Below are positions 35,315-43,928 of a DNA stretch of 64,000 nt, one piece after another. The stretch is taken from assembly GCF_000373765.1 (NCBI RefSeq), contig NZ_KB892436.1:21564-85563 (forward strand). Reading direction: 5' to 3'. The notes beneath the pieces were generated by a model. The model was not told where the DNA came from and searched no databases. It saw only the letters and a program-made list of their open reading frames with translations. Origin of the DNA: Legionella shakespearei DSM 23087. Its GTDB lineage: Bacteria; Pseudomonadota; Gammaproteobacteria; Legionellales; Legionellaceae. Made by a program: the position numbers and the translations under genes. Each line of letters opens with the position of its first letter. The first letter of the stretch is position 1.

Positions 35315-36772
35315 TCAAGATCTTCTTAATGCAATGCCTGGATCTTCCTCGTGCTCTTCTCCCGTCCCTCTGGCAGGTACCGGTGCAAATAAAGGTCCAC
35401 TTATAATGGGCTCTTGCTCTGGCTGTACAACAGACCTTAAAGATGCTTCTGCTGCTGATGTCGGGTTAACGGGAGTTGCCTGAACTTTATTCTCTGGTAT
35501 TGATACCTTTGGAGAAGCAAACAACATGCTTAAAGCATTTACGGCCAGCCCAAGTAAAGCACCAATCCCGGCTCCAATGACAACTGCCAGAGTAACGATT
35601 GCAACCGCAGGTAGAATCACAAATCCGGCAATTGCACCTGCGAACGCTCCAATGATGGTTGCTGTACCAATAGTCAACCCGGTTGAGGGTGCATTAGTTG
35701 TCGCACTTTGGGGTTTGGAAACAACTGGTTCAGGTGTCACAGGATTTGATTCTTCTGATGCTGCAGGCATGTCTGATACGTTCACTTTTACAGGTTCTGG
35801 AACTGGTAGTGATACAGGTTCTTGAACAATTACTGGAACCGGCACTGGAATTGGTCTTATGGACGCCTCCGGCTCCGCAATGCTTACTGAGGGTTCGCTT
35901 AATTTGCGAATTTCTTCCCGTGTTGCCAATCTAAGAACATTATCCTTATTACCCAAACTATCCAGCGTTGCAATCAGATTTTCGTTGTACTGCTCTGCTG
36001 TGGCACCAAATTCCTTCATCTTTTTGTGACTGTAAGCACAGGTAAAATCGCCACAAGAGTAAGCATCACCCTGCGGGTGTACAGGGCCGGAATAACGTAT
36101 TTGCAACAGGTCTTCGGATAAACCACAAGATTCCAATAGTCTGAGGATAAACGATTCAATGGCCCTTGCACCAGTGCCCCCATAGGGATCAAATAATTCA
36201 AGATCAAACAGGCCATCATGTTTCGTTAAATAGACGCCTCTCCAATGACCAGGACCAATGGGGATAATAATATGCCTGATATGCTCATCAAAAATTTCAC
36301 TTGCAAGATTATCCTGGATTGCCGCAGCTGAGTTGTCATTCGTATTTAACACGGCCATAACTGAAATACGGTCAGTGGATTTTGGCATCAGGAGGGTCAT
36401 GTCATGATCTTGCATCTGATCTCTTGCGGCCCGCAGATAGAGAGGAGTCGTGTCGAAGCGTCCTTGTGAGCGATGTCGGCTTTGGTTCGCTAGAGATTGT
36501 TCTCCCAAGGCGGTCAGCAGAAAACCAAAGATTACATCAGGCGCTTGTTCAGCAGTGAGATTCTCTATTGAAGAACTTTGTTTTACCGTTCTTAATAAAG
36601 TGTCCAACAAGTCACGACTTTGCGAAGACAAGGGAATATCGTTTTCTGCGGCTAACTGGTTAATGCGGGTAAGGATCTGTCTTTCTGTATCAGTTAACTG
36701 CCAGGTATCATTGTCATAATGCCGCAACAAAGCGGTTAAACTCGCATCTTTTATTTCCGTACTTAGAGCCAT
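35315..36772 (-). CDS. CE-clan (Ulp1-like) cysteine protease candidate with C-terminal membrane segments; probable effector
   Basis: This 485-residue protein has three parts. A helical N-terminal region (1-130). A protease-like core with His176 in GPGHWRGVYL, Asp195 in ELFDPYGG and Gln234...Cys240 in HPQGDAYSCGDF: the H-D-Q-C order, HW pair, Q-x5-CG spacing and DPYGG turn are those of Ulp1/SENP and bacterial CE-clan deubiquitinases or acetyltransferases. After that come a proline-rich linker (about 300-360), a glycine/alanine-rich hydrophobic region of about 50 residues (365-418, two membrane helices) and a polar tail ending in EEHEEDPGIALRRS, suited to Dot/Icm export. The ATG at 36772 has GGGAG at 9 bases; a TTG two codons earlier is possible. 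I cannot say whether the target is ubiquitin, SUMO or NEDD8, or an acetylation substrate. Confidence 0.75.
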   Translation of the reverse strand: MALSTEIKDASLTALLRHYDNDTWQLTDTERQILTRINQLAAENDIPLSSQSRDLLDTLLRTVKQSSSIENLTAEQAPDVIFGFLLTALGEQSLANQSRHRSQGRFDTTPLYLRAARDQMQDHDMTLLMPKSTDRISVMAVLNTNDNSAAAIQDNLASEIFDEHIRHIIIPIGPGHWRGVYLTKHDGLFDLELFDPYGGTGARAIESFILRLLESCGLSEDLLQIRYSGPVHPQGDAYSCGDFTCAYSHKKMKEFGATAEQYNENLIATLDSLGNKDNVLRLATREEIRKLSEPSVSIAEPEASIRPIPVPVPVIVQEPVSLPVPEPVKVNVSDMPAASEESNPVTPEPVVSKPQSATTNAPSTGLTIGTATIIGAFAGAIAGFVILPAVAIVTLAVVIGAGIGALLGLAVNALSMLFASPKVSIPENKVQATPVNPTSAAEASLRSVVQPEQEPIISGPLFAPVPARGTGEEHEEDPGIALRRS

Positions 36773-36876
36773 TTTCAATTACTCCCACTGTTCAATCTGT
36801 TTAATATTGCGATTGTATGTCTAAAATACTTAATAAATTATTAAAAAGCTATCTTTAATTTATGATTTTTATTCTG

Positions 36877-37074
36877 TAAATTAATGTGAGTTATGGATAA
36901 GAAGTTTTTTTATCCAGTCGTTACTTCGATGCCGTTCGGGCTGAGGAAGCGCGATAGCGCTGTCTCGAAACCTTGGCATGGTGCTAAGGCTTCGAGACGA
37001 GGCTATCGCCTCTCCTCAGCCCGAACGGCATCGAAGTAAATCAAGCTTCTTACCCATAACTCGTGTTAAATTAA
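36877..37074. repeat. repeat family E, copy 1: MITE with 8-base target duplication
   Basis: An element at 36885-37066 with ends TGTGAGTTATGGATAAGAAG and the inverted CTTCTTACCCATAACTCGTG, and a large internal palindrome (CCGTTCGGGCTGAGG and complement). TAAATTAA flanks it exactly on both sides (36877-36884, 37067-37074). Fills the gap between the divergent Ulp1-like and aroE genes. Other copies: 44684-44863, 40741-40860 (right end lost), 21509-21540 (minimal). Confidence 0.88.
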
Positions 37075-37106
37075 CATTCTGAATTAGCCCAACCGGGAGA
37101 TAGTCT

Positions 37107-37907
37107 TTGAAACGATTTGCAGTTGTTGGCAATCCCATTGCCCATAGTGTGTCACCAGTGATTCACCAGCATTTTGCCGAGCAATGTAAGATGTCTTTGA
37201 GTTACGAAAAAATGTTGGGAGATGATGTAGTGTTTGAAGAGCAAATTACCACTTTTTTTAGACATAATGGCTCGGGACTTAATATTACCTTACCCTATAA
37301 ACAAAGAGCATTTGCTCTCGCCAGTCAGGCTACGGAACGTTGCAAACGTGCGGGCGCTGCGAACACTTTATGGATGAGCAATGCGCAACTGCATGCAGAT
37401 AATACAGATGGCATTGGCCTGGTTCGTGATCTCCTGCGCTATATGGAGTTGAATAGGAAGAGTATTTTAATTCTGGGCGGAGGGGGCGCGGCACGTGGCA
37501 TTATTTATCCCTTGCTGGAAATGGCTCCAGCCTCATTGACGGTAGCCATCCGCAGTATAGAAAAAGCAGACGAGTTACAACAAACCTTTCCGAAAATAGA
37601 GATTATTGGGCTGAACCAATTAAATAGCCGTTTTGACCTGGTGATTAATGCAACCTCTGCCAGTTTATCTGACGACGCTCTTGAGTTGCCAAAGGCGCTG
37701 ATGTCTCATCATCCCTTTTGTTATGATTTGTCTTACAAGCTAAAAGAAGACACCTCTTTTGTTCATTATGCGAAAAGCCAGGGGTGTGAGGCTGTCGATG
37801 GACTGGGCATGTTGGTTGAACAGGCCGCCGAGTCTTTTTTTATATGGAATGGAGTCTTGCCTGAAACAGAAACAATATTTGATCTATTACGCCAACAGAC
37901 CAATTAA
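37107..37907 (+). CDS. aroE: shikimate dehydrogenase
   Basis: This 266-residue enzyme reduces 3-dehydroshikimate with NADPH in aromatic amino-acid synthesis. [17 protein letters not shown] at the start, [11 protein letters not shown] (catalytic lysine), NTLWM...[11 protein letters not shown] (catalytic Asp) and the Rossmann motif [17 protein letters not shown] are all present. The start codon is TTG at 37107: GGGAGA lies 6 bases upstream, and the E. coli start (MxxYAVxGNPIAHS) aligns exactly there with no ATG nearby. Low-efficiency initiation is therefore likely. Only the MITE separates it from the divergent Ulp1-like gene. Confidence 0.96.
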   Translation: MKRFAVVGNPIAHSVSPVIHQHFAEQCKMSLSYEKMLGDDVVFEEQITTFFRHNGSGLNITLPYKQRAFALASQATERCKRAGAANTLWMSNAQLHADNTDGIGLVRDLLRYMELNRKSILILGGGGAARGIIYPLLEMAPASLTVAIRSIEKADELQQTFPKIEIIGLNQLNSRFDLVINATSASLSDDALELPKALMSHHPFCYDLSYKLKEDTSFVHYAKSQGCEAVDGLGMLVEQAAESFFIWNGVLPETETIFDLLRQQTN

Positions 37908-37916
37908 TCACTTGGC

Positions 37917-39032
37917 TTAATTAAAAAAGGCAGTCACTTCTGCCGCATTGGCAATGGTGTCCTGATAGCCTAATTCAATCAGTTCACGAGTGAATTCCTT
38001 TTCAAACAATAAAAAGCTTAACAGATCACCAGAATGGCTTTTTGCCCCGAGGATATTCAATAAATACCTCAAGAGTACCGGCATGCTGCTAAAATGTTCT
38101 TGGGCTACTGATGCCATGTCTCTGCTTGGTCTTAGATGCAGAGTGGTAATTGGTCGCCAGGGTGAACGGCGTTTTTTCCACATGGACAGAAGAGTCGCAA
38201 TTTCATTCATGCGATTCACCATTTCAATGTCCCTGTCTAGATTGTCCAAAAAGAGCCCGTTCATCATATTTCCCAAGATATGGGCAAAGGCAATATCGCC
38301 ATTACGCAGAGACTCTGGATCAGTAAACTCTGGCAGTTCCCGGGTTCCCAAAATCATGATTTTATCGACCTGAGAGCGAATTGCTCCACGCAATGGGGTA
38401 CCAAGCCCAACACTCCCATCCCCATAATGAAAACCATCAAGATGAATAGGAGGAAAGAATAAAGGCAGGGCACTGGACGCTAAAATATGTTGCGCATTAA
38501 TAATCGCGTGCTGACTGGTATGGCGAGGATAATTCCAATCTTCAAAGGGTGTTTGTTGGCAATGATCATAAAAAGAAATCGTTTGGTGAGTCTCATAACA
38601 GGCGGTTAAAACCTCGAAAGTGTCTACATAACCTGCGCTGATATTTGCTGCAATGCGATTAAAATCTATAGTTTCGTCAAGAAATTGTCGTAAAGGCGTA
38701 GTATCCAGTAAATGCCCTGATTGACGTTGTTTTATAATCAGGGTACTCAGATTTCTCATTACTGATTTACCCAATTCATAATTACTTGCCTTGTAAATTT
38801 GCTGGCAATGGATTTCACCCCAAATCGATTCGAGTTTATCCAGGCCTGCTGGAAAATCATCCGCATTCTCAACGAGCACCGCAGCATTAATACTACCAAC
38901 GCTCACACCGCTAACCATTTTGAATGGGAGGGCTTTGACTTGTAAAATATGGCCAATTGCTTTCAAAACGCCAGCCTGATATGCGCCTCGAGCACCGCCA
39001 CCTGCTAAATAAAGGGCTTTTTTTGCCGTCAT
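37917..39032 (-). CDS. patatin-like phospholipase
   Basis: This 371-residue protein carries the patatin catalytic set: oxyanion-hole GGGARGAYQAG at 11-21, nucleophile GVSVGS (Ser44) and the DGS dyad motif (Asp205) in YGDGSVGLGTPL. Such enzymes hydrolyse phospholipids or lysophospholipids. Legionella species carry many, some of them effectors (VipD) and some bacterial membrane enzymes. No signal peptide is visible. The C-terminal half (residues 240-371) has no assigned motif. Convergent with aroE, only 9 bases between stops. The ribosome-binding site is weak. Effector status is open. Confidence 0.9.
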   Translation of the reverse strand: MTAKKALYLAGGGARGAYQAGVLKAIGHILQVKALPFKMVSGVSVGSINAAVLVENADDFPAGLDKLESIWGEIHCQQIYKASNYELGKSVMRNLSTLIIKQRQSGHLLDTTPLRQFLDETIDFNRIAANISAGYVDTFEVLTACYETHQTISFYDHCQQTPFEDWNYPRHTSQHAIINAQHILASSALPLFFPPIHLDGFHYGDGSVGLGTPLRGAIRSQVDKIMILGTRELPEFTDPESLRNGDIAFAHILGNMMNGLFLDNLDRDIEMVNRMNEIATLLSMWKKRRSPWRPITTLHLRPSRDMASVAQEHFSSMPVLLRYLLNILGAKSHSGDLLSFLLFEKEFTRELIELGYQDTIANAAEVTAFFN

Positions 39033-39216
39033 AACGTTACATTTTTTATAATTATTAATACGAAATATAGTTGAATATGGGTTGAATTGGCAAGAAAGAA
39101 ATACAGTAACTGCTAATACACTTTAAAATCCTGAAAAATAGATATTAAAGTACATTGCAAAAAGTAAAAAATTCCTATAATTTAAAAATTTACCCTCCCA
39201 GAAGGAACAGAAAATC

Positions 39217-40719
39217 ATGTTGAATTTATTTCGTGAGCAACCGCGTGCGTTTCACATGATTTTTATGTTGGAGTTGTGGGAGCGATTCGGCTTTTATACC
39301 GTTCAGGGCATCCTCACCCTTTATTTCATCCGTTATCTCGGATACAGCGATGTTGCATCATATTACACTTTTGGCGCTTATTCCGCATTAGTGTACGGCA
39401 TGGTGGTCATAGGTGGTTATCTGGGTGATCGGGTACTTGGCACCAAAAGAACTATAGTTTTGGGGCTGGTTGTTTTAGCTGCGGGTTATTTTTCCCTGGC
39501 GATAACAGATAAAGAACATGTCTTTCTGGCTTTAGGGCTGATTTGTGTAGGTAATGGGCTTTTTAAAGCAAACCCCTCCAATTTATTGTCTAAATGTTAT
39601 GAAGAAAATGATCCCCGCTTGCATGGAGGGTTTACCCTTTATTATATGGCCATTAATTTGGGCAGTATGGTTGCTTTATTTGTGGGACCAGCAGTGTCCA
39701 GTCGTTATGGCTATTCTTATGCTTATTTGATTAGTGCTATAGGCCTGGTTTTAGGATTGGCAAATTATTGGTTCCAGCATCAGCATGTATCGCATATTAA
39801 TACTGACGCTGACAAGCGTAAGATAACCCTGCGTCATTGGGCTATAGTACTTCTCGGTGTCGCTGCCTTTACAGAGTTTTCTGCTTATTTGCTGCAGCAC
39901 GTCATGCTCGCTAAAAACCTCTTATGGTGTATTACTATCCTGGTGGTGGTTGCCTATGGATTTATGATGAAGAAAGAAGGAAAAGCTTCTTGTATGAAAA
40001 TGCTGGTCGCTTTTGCCTTAATGTTGGAGGCGGTTATTTTCTTCACTTTATATCAGCAGATGCCTACTTCTTTGAATTTGTTCGCTGTGAATAACGTAAT
40101 ACCCACTTTCTTTGGTATTACTATTGATGCGCAGAGCTTTCAGGCTTTGAATCCTATCTGGATTGTATTGATGAGTCCGGTATTAGCGCATTTTTACGGG
40201 CAATTACATAAAAAAGGCGTTGTATTTTCCATTCCTTACAAGTTCGCCTTGGGCATGACCATGTGTGCCGTAAGCTTTTTAATGCTCTATTTTGCCCGAT
40301 ATTTCTATACAGGTAACGGCATGGTTTCTTCCTGGTGGCTGATTCTCAGTTATCTGTTCCAGAGTCTTGGTGAGTTATTGGTTTCTGCTTTGGGTGTGGC
40401 CATGGTCGCTGAACTGGTTCCGGGGCGTATTGCAGGCTTTGTGATGGGTATGTGGTTCCTGACCTCAGCAGTTGCCGGTTTTATTGGTGCTTCTGTAGCA
40501 TCTTATACGGCTCTTCCAGAAAACATTAAACCGGGTGTCGAATCATTAATTATCTATACAGATGTCTTTGCCTGTATTGGTCTGGTCACTTTAAGCATAG
40601 CCCTGTTAATGTGGTTCTTATCGCCACGCCTGAGTCGTTACATTGGCACAGACAGTGATAAAAAAAATAATGAAATAGAAGCGGTAGAATATTCTACAAC
40701 TTACATTCCAAGCCATTAA
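39217..40719 (+). CDS. POT/PTR2-family proton-dependent oligopeptide transporter
   Basis: This 500-residue inner-membrane symporter has 12-14 helices. The PTR signature is clear: MLELWERFGFYTVQGILTLYF (ExxERF-YY type) near the N-terminus, GGYLGDRVLGTKRTIVLG after TM2/3, and FKANPSNLLSKCYEENDPRLHGGFTLYYMAINLGS around TM4/5. It would import di- and tripeptides with protons; Legionella depends on amino acids for carbon, so peptide uptake fits. AAGGAA precedes the ATG. It is monocistronic, followed by a composite repeat (E plus D). Confidence 0.95.
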   Translation: MLNLFREQPRAFHMIFMLELWERFGFYTVQGILTLYFIRYLGYSDVASYYTFGAYSALVYGMVVIGGYLGDRVLGTKRTIVLGLVVLAAGYFSLAITDKEHVFLALGLICVGNGLFKANPSNLLSKCYEENDPRLHGGFTLYYMAINLGSMVALFVGPAVSSRYGYSYAYLISAIGLVLGLANYWFQHQHVSHINTDADKRKITLRHWAIVLLGVAAFTEFSAYLLQHVMLAKNLLWCITILVVVAYGFMMKKEGKASCMKMLVAFALMLEAVIFFTLYQQMPTSLNLFAVNNVIPTFFGITIDAQSFQALNPIWIVLMSPVLAHFYGQLHKKGVVFSIPYKFALGMTMCAVSFLMLYFARYFYTGNGMVSSWWLILSYLFQSLGELLVSALGVAMVAELVPGRIAGFVMGMWFLTSAVAGFIGASVASYTALPENIKPGVESLIIYTDVFACIGLVTLSIALLMWFLSPRLSRYIGTDSDKKNNEIEAVEYSTTYIPSH

Positions 40720-40740
40720 TTAACAGTAATTATAAATAAC

Positions 40741-40980
40741 GTGAGTTAAGATTGTTTTATCCAGTCGTTACCTCGATGCTGTTCGGGCTGAGGAAGCGCG
40801 ATAGCGCTGTCTCGAAGCCTTGGCATAGTACTTAGGCTTCGAGACGAGGCTATCGCCTCACTGCCATTAAGTTAAGGAGTTACGCCGTCCCGCGGCTTGT
40901 CCGCGGGATCCAGGAATCTCACTTCGAACTTAGATCTCTGGATACCGCGGACAAGCCGCGGGACGGTGGAGTACCGCTTC
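40741..40980. repeat. composite repeat: truncated family E copy joined to family D copy
   Basis: 40741-40860 is the left two-thirds of a family E element, broken at ...GCTATCGCCTCA. At 40861 a family D element begins (CTGCCATTAAGTTAAGGAG) and runs to about 40980. The right part of E is missing. Rest of the gap to 41097: no feature seen except a ribosome-binding site CCGGAGG for the next gene. Confidence 0.85.
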
Positions 40981-41097
40981 GGTTACATCGGCCTTCAACC
41001 CATGGATTGAGTTAAATTTAACCATACAATGATTTTTTAACTAAAAATGTGTAAACTATGCTCAAAACGACTCTTTTCTTAAATTACCGGAGGGGGG

Positions 41098-42348
41098 ATG
41101 AAGAGCAAAATAGAATTAAGCGAACGTTCTCAAAAGCTGATTGAGCAGTATATACAGGCATGCGATCCCGGGATAACTTTTTCTGGCGCTTCTGAAGCTA
41201 CTCAATTACTTGCCCTGTTGAATGATGAAATTATTCCTGCTTGTACTGCAACTGACAATCATGAAGACATTGAATTTCTCCGTGCGTCCTTGCACGCTGA
41301 ATTGTTGACTGATTTATTTGCTTCCCTGAAAGGAAAGGCTAGTGCATTAAACCATACGGAAGAACAGTCGACTTTGGAAAACAAAATTAAATTTGTCCTT
41401 CTTGCTGGAGCAGGTACTCTTTTGGCTGCCTGTGAGGGTTTTGATTCTATGGCCACCATGTTAACGGTGCTTGCCTTGCCAGCGCCAGTTATTTTAGGCG
41501 CTGGAATCTTTTTTTCTCTATTATCGCTGGTTGTTTTTTACGGTTTTGACCTGGTTCAGGTTTCTAAAAACTTAGGGATCAAATTAATGGATGCTCCAAA
41601 ATTATTGGACATTTATTTATTACAAATGAACGAAATCAAAGCGATTAGGAAAAAAATAAATTCTTATAATCTTGCAGCAATGTCGTTGGAAGAGCTACAG
41701 CAGTTAGAACACATTGTTTCTATACTGGAAAAACGTTTTCAATCAGTCCTGCGAGCGAGCAAGCAATTTGATGCTGCTTTGAACAGTAATACCATGCTGA
41801 TAGTGAAAGAAGTATTTTCTTCTGCCGCAGGCTTACTCTTTTTCGGCAGCGGCTTTTTTGCGGGCCAATCGGTAGCACTTTATGTTTTGGGGCTATTTAT
41901 CACCACAGTTACCCCAACCTTTTGGCCAGTAATATTATTCAGTGCGTTAGTGGGCGTTGCTGCGTTTAGTTTGTATTGGTATGTACAGCGTGTAGGGGTA
42001 AAACAACTGATAAGCGGTTGGTTTGGCCTGGATGAAGAAAAAATCACTTTGTTGTGTGATGAGAATAAATTAGAACATAATGAAGAGAAATTAATGAGCT
42101 TAAAAGAAAAAATAACCAGCACTCGGGAACTGATGATGCGAATAACAAATCATCAGGAGCAGGCTGAATCTGTCGGAGAAATTTCTGATGAGGCAGGTAT
42201 TTTTTCTCCTGTCAAATCTGAGCCAACAGGAGAAAAAGCAGGGGCTAATATCTACTCATTTCACCATTCTAGGAACGCCACTGCGCCGCGCCGCCTCCAG
42301 GACGAATCTGAGAATTATGCGGCTGTTTTTGCGTATAACAATGGCTAG
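41098..42348 (+). CDS. Legionella membrane protein of unknown function, effector candidate
   Basis: This 416-residue protein has a helical N-terminus (1-95), hydrophobic segments at about 97-112, 119-150, 239-270 and 275-297, a polar loop between them (150-235) that looks coiled-coil, then a charged helical region (ENKLEHNEEKLMSLKEKITS) and a variable polar tail ending YAAVFAYNNG. No signal peptide. I recognise no family. Paired membrane helices flanked by coiled coils are common among Legionella effectors that sit in vacuolar or organelle membranes, but this is an inference from style only. A strong GGAGG lies close before the ATG. The 3' end overlaps the convergent next gene by 80 bases. 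Confidence 0.65.
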   Translation: MKSKIELSERSQKLIEQYIQACDPGITFSGASEATQLLALLNDEIIPACTATDNHEDIEFLRASLHAELLTDLFASLKGKASALNHTEEQSTLENKIKFVLLAGAGTLLAACEGFDSMATMLTVLALPAPVILGAGIFFSLLSLVVFYGFDLVQVSKNLGIKLMDAPKLLDIYLLQMNEIKAIRKKINSYNLAAMSLEELQQLEHIVSILEKRFQSVLRASKQFDAALNSNTMLIVKEVFSSAAGLLFFGSGFFAGQSVALYVLGLFITTVTPTFWPVILFSALVGVAAFSLYWYVQRVGVKQLISGWFGLDEEKITLLCDENKLEHNEEKLMSLKEKITSTRELMMRITNHQEQAESVGEISDEAGIFSPVKSEPTGEKAGANIYSFHHSRNATAPRRLQDESENYAAVFAYNNG

Positions 42349-43075
42349 AGTCCTGGTGGTTTAAGCCGTAACTGATGTTTGCCAAATGCAGCGGCATATA
42401 CACTAATAGGGAATGTCCCTGTAAAAAATCCGGATTTGCGGATAAATAAAATCCATTTAACTCACTTTTTTCATCAATTAATTCAGCGCTTTGGCTTCTT
42501 AAGGGCACCAGCGGTGAATTAATCACCATGGGATGTGGGCCTGTAGAAATCCAGCCATTTTGTTTCTTAAAGGCTTCTATTACCTGAATTATTTTTTCCG
42601 GGATATTCTGATTGGGTTTAGGGTAGATAGTATCACTGAGTTGATAAATGAATTCATAAGCTATGGGAGTATTTGCAAAAGCCAGATAAATGATTTCTTC
42701 ATCCGGATTGGCAAGTTTATACTTGATAGCCTCGGTAAGGCCTACACTTTCTACTGTAGCGCTTGTCTTGAAATGGGGGCTAAGATAGAGATATGCAGAG
42801 TAAGTCGTTACCTGCTTTTGTCCTATAGTCAGTACTTGCCTGCAGGTACGTGAAAAACCCGCGATTTCATCGTTGACACCATAAAGCACAGTCAATTCAC
42901 CATCTATGTCAGGACGTATAATCAAGTGTTCGAATTCATCCTGATCGGCGAGATGATATGATTTAGCGAGAAAGTGATATAAATCTGTAGATAGCTGTTG
43001 AGGAATATTATTTTGATAATCAACTACATATGAGTCAATTGCTATTACATCTTGCTTCTTCATGGTTCTCTCCAT
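42269..43075 (-). CDS. hypothetical protein, possibly GNAT-like
   Basis: This 264-268-residue protein has no signal peptide or membrane segment. The central part, with ELTVLYGVNDEIAGFSRTCRQVL, YSAYLYLSPHFKTSATVESVGLTEAIKYKLANPDEEIIYLAFANTPIAYEFI, has the beta-alpha layout and GFSR-type strand of acyl-CoA N-acyltransferase folds, but no clear acetyl-CoA loop, so I keep it as unknown. A Legionella-specific effector gene sits in this neighbourhood in L. pneumophila (about lpg2804, from memory). Possible starts: 43075 (GGAG 8 bases before) and 43063 (GGAGAG 4 bases before); an ATG at 43099 is less likely. The last 26 codons are antisense to the 3' end of the convergent 41098-42348 gene. Confidence 0.6.
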   Translation of the reverse strand: MERTMKKQDVIAIDSYVVDYQNNIPQQLSTDLYHFLAKSYHLADQDEFEHLIIRPDIDGELTVLYGVNDEIAGFSRTCRQVLTIGQKQVTTYSAYLYLSPHFKTSATVESVGLTEAIKYKLANPDEEIIYLAFANTPIAYEFIYQLSDTIYPKPNQNIPEKIIQVIEAFKKQNGWISTGPHPMVINSPLVPLRSQSAELIDEKSELNGFYLSANPDFLQGHSLLVYMPLHLANISYGLNHQDSSHCYTQKQPHNSQIRPGGGAAQWRS

Positions 43076-43170
43076 TGAACAATCTCCAAAGCCATCCATA
43101 GCCAGGCTGTACAGTGCATGAAAAATTGTACGACCTATTAATATATAGACATAACTTTCAAATTGTCAAA

Positions 43171-43224
43171 CGGGAACGGTCGTATTTGGCGCATCAACCT
43201 GCACTCAAATCCGACCGTTCGGGC
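43171..43224. repeat. repeat family G, copy 1 (uninterrupted form)
   Basis: Outer inverted arms (GAACGGTCG and CGACCGTTC) enclose TATTTGGCGCATC plus AACCTGCACTCAAATC. On the opposite strand the two inner blocks match the two sides of the hairpin at 59567-59676 with no gap between them. Confidence 0.7.
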
Positions 43225-43235
43225 AAGAGCGTAAT

Positions 43236-43928
43236 TCAAATATTCAGAATGTCTTTGACGAAGGGGATGGTGATTTTACGGTGAGCCGCTAGTGAAGCAT
43301 CATCCAGGCGGTTCAGCAATTGGTGTAAGTCATGCATGTTACGTGAGCAACGATTAATTAAAAAATGCCCTACGCTTTCTGGCAAATCAAAGCCACGTTT
43401 TGTTGCATGCAATTTTAAGGTATTAACCTTTTCTTCATCACTTAGTTCATTGAGTTGAATAACCATACCCCAGCCAAGTCTGGATCGTAAATCTGCAAGC
43501 TGAATGGTACTTTGAGCCGGTGGCTGGTCTCCAGAAATAATTAACAGGCCGGTTTCCCCATCTTTGATTTTGTTATACAAGTGAAATAACGCCTCTTCCC
43601 AGGCCGGATCACCAGCTATGGTGTCTATGTCATCAAGGCAAACAAGAGCCTGGTCTTCCAGTCCTTCAATCGCCTGAGGTCCCCATTCCTTTAATAATGC
43701 CAATGGCAGGTATATTGCTGATTGGGTGGAATTGATGGCCTGACAGCAGGCTTGCAGCAAATAGGACTTCCCAATACCTTTAACGCCCCAAAGGTATAAT
43801 AACCGGTCTTCTTTCAGGGTAAGCATGTGATGCAGTTGTTGCTGTAACAGGCCGTTATTTTCCCAGTTAAAATCAGCAAGAGTGGCTTCATCATTTATTT
43901 TTATGGCTAGAGCGAGCTGCTTGTTCAT
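43236..43928 (-). CDS. hda: DnaA-related regulatory protein Hda
   Basis: This 230-residue protein of the DnaA AAA+ family lacks the DNA-binding domain. It inactivates DnaA-ATP together with the sliding clamp after initiation. Walker A is GVKGIGKS at 48-55, Walker B LVCLDDIDTIAG, sensor region LLIISGDQPP, and the N-terminal QLALAIKINDEATLADF matches the Hda clamp-binding start (QLxL). It overlaps the stop of the phosphatidyltransferase gene by 4 bases, so the two are co-translated. Confidence 0.92.
   Translation of the reverse strand: MNKQLALAIKINDEATLADFNWENNGLLQQQLHHMLTLKEDRLLYLWGVKGIGKSYLLQACCQAINSTQSAIYLPLALLKEWGPQAIEGLEDQALVCLDDIDTIAGDPAWEEALFHLYNKIKDGETGLLIISGDQPPAQSTIQLADLRSRLGWGMVIQLNELSDEEKVNTLKLHATKRGFDLPESVGHFLINRCSRNMHDLHQLLNRLDDASLAAHRKITIPFVKDILNI

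Noticed and set aside
36815-36895. Possible PmrA-type site (CTTAATAAATTATTAA) upstream of the Ulp1-like gene
   Set aside because: The stretch is very AT-rich and the match to the consensus I remember is loose; I cannot separate it from chance.
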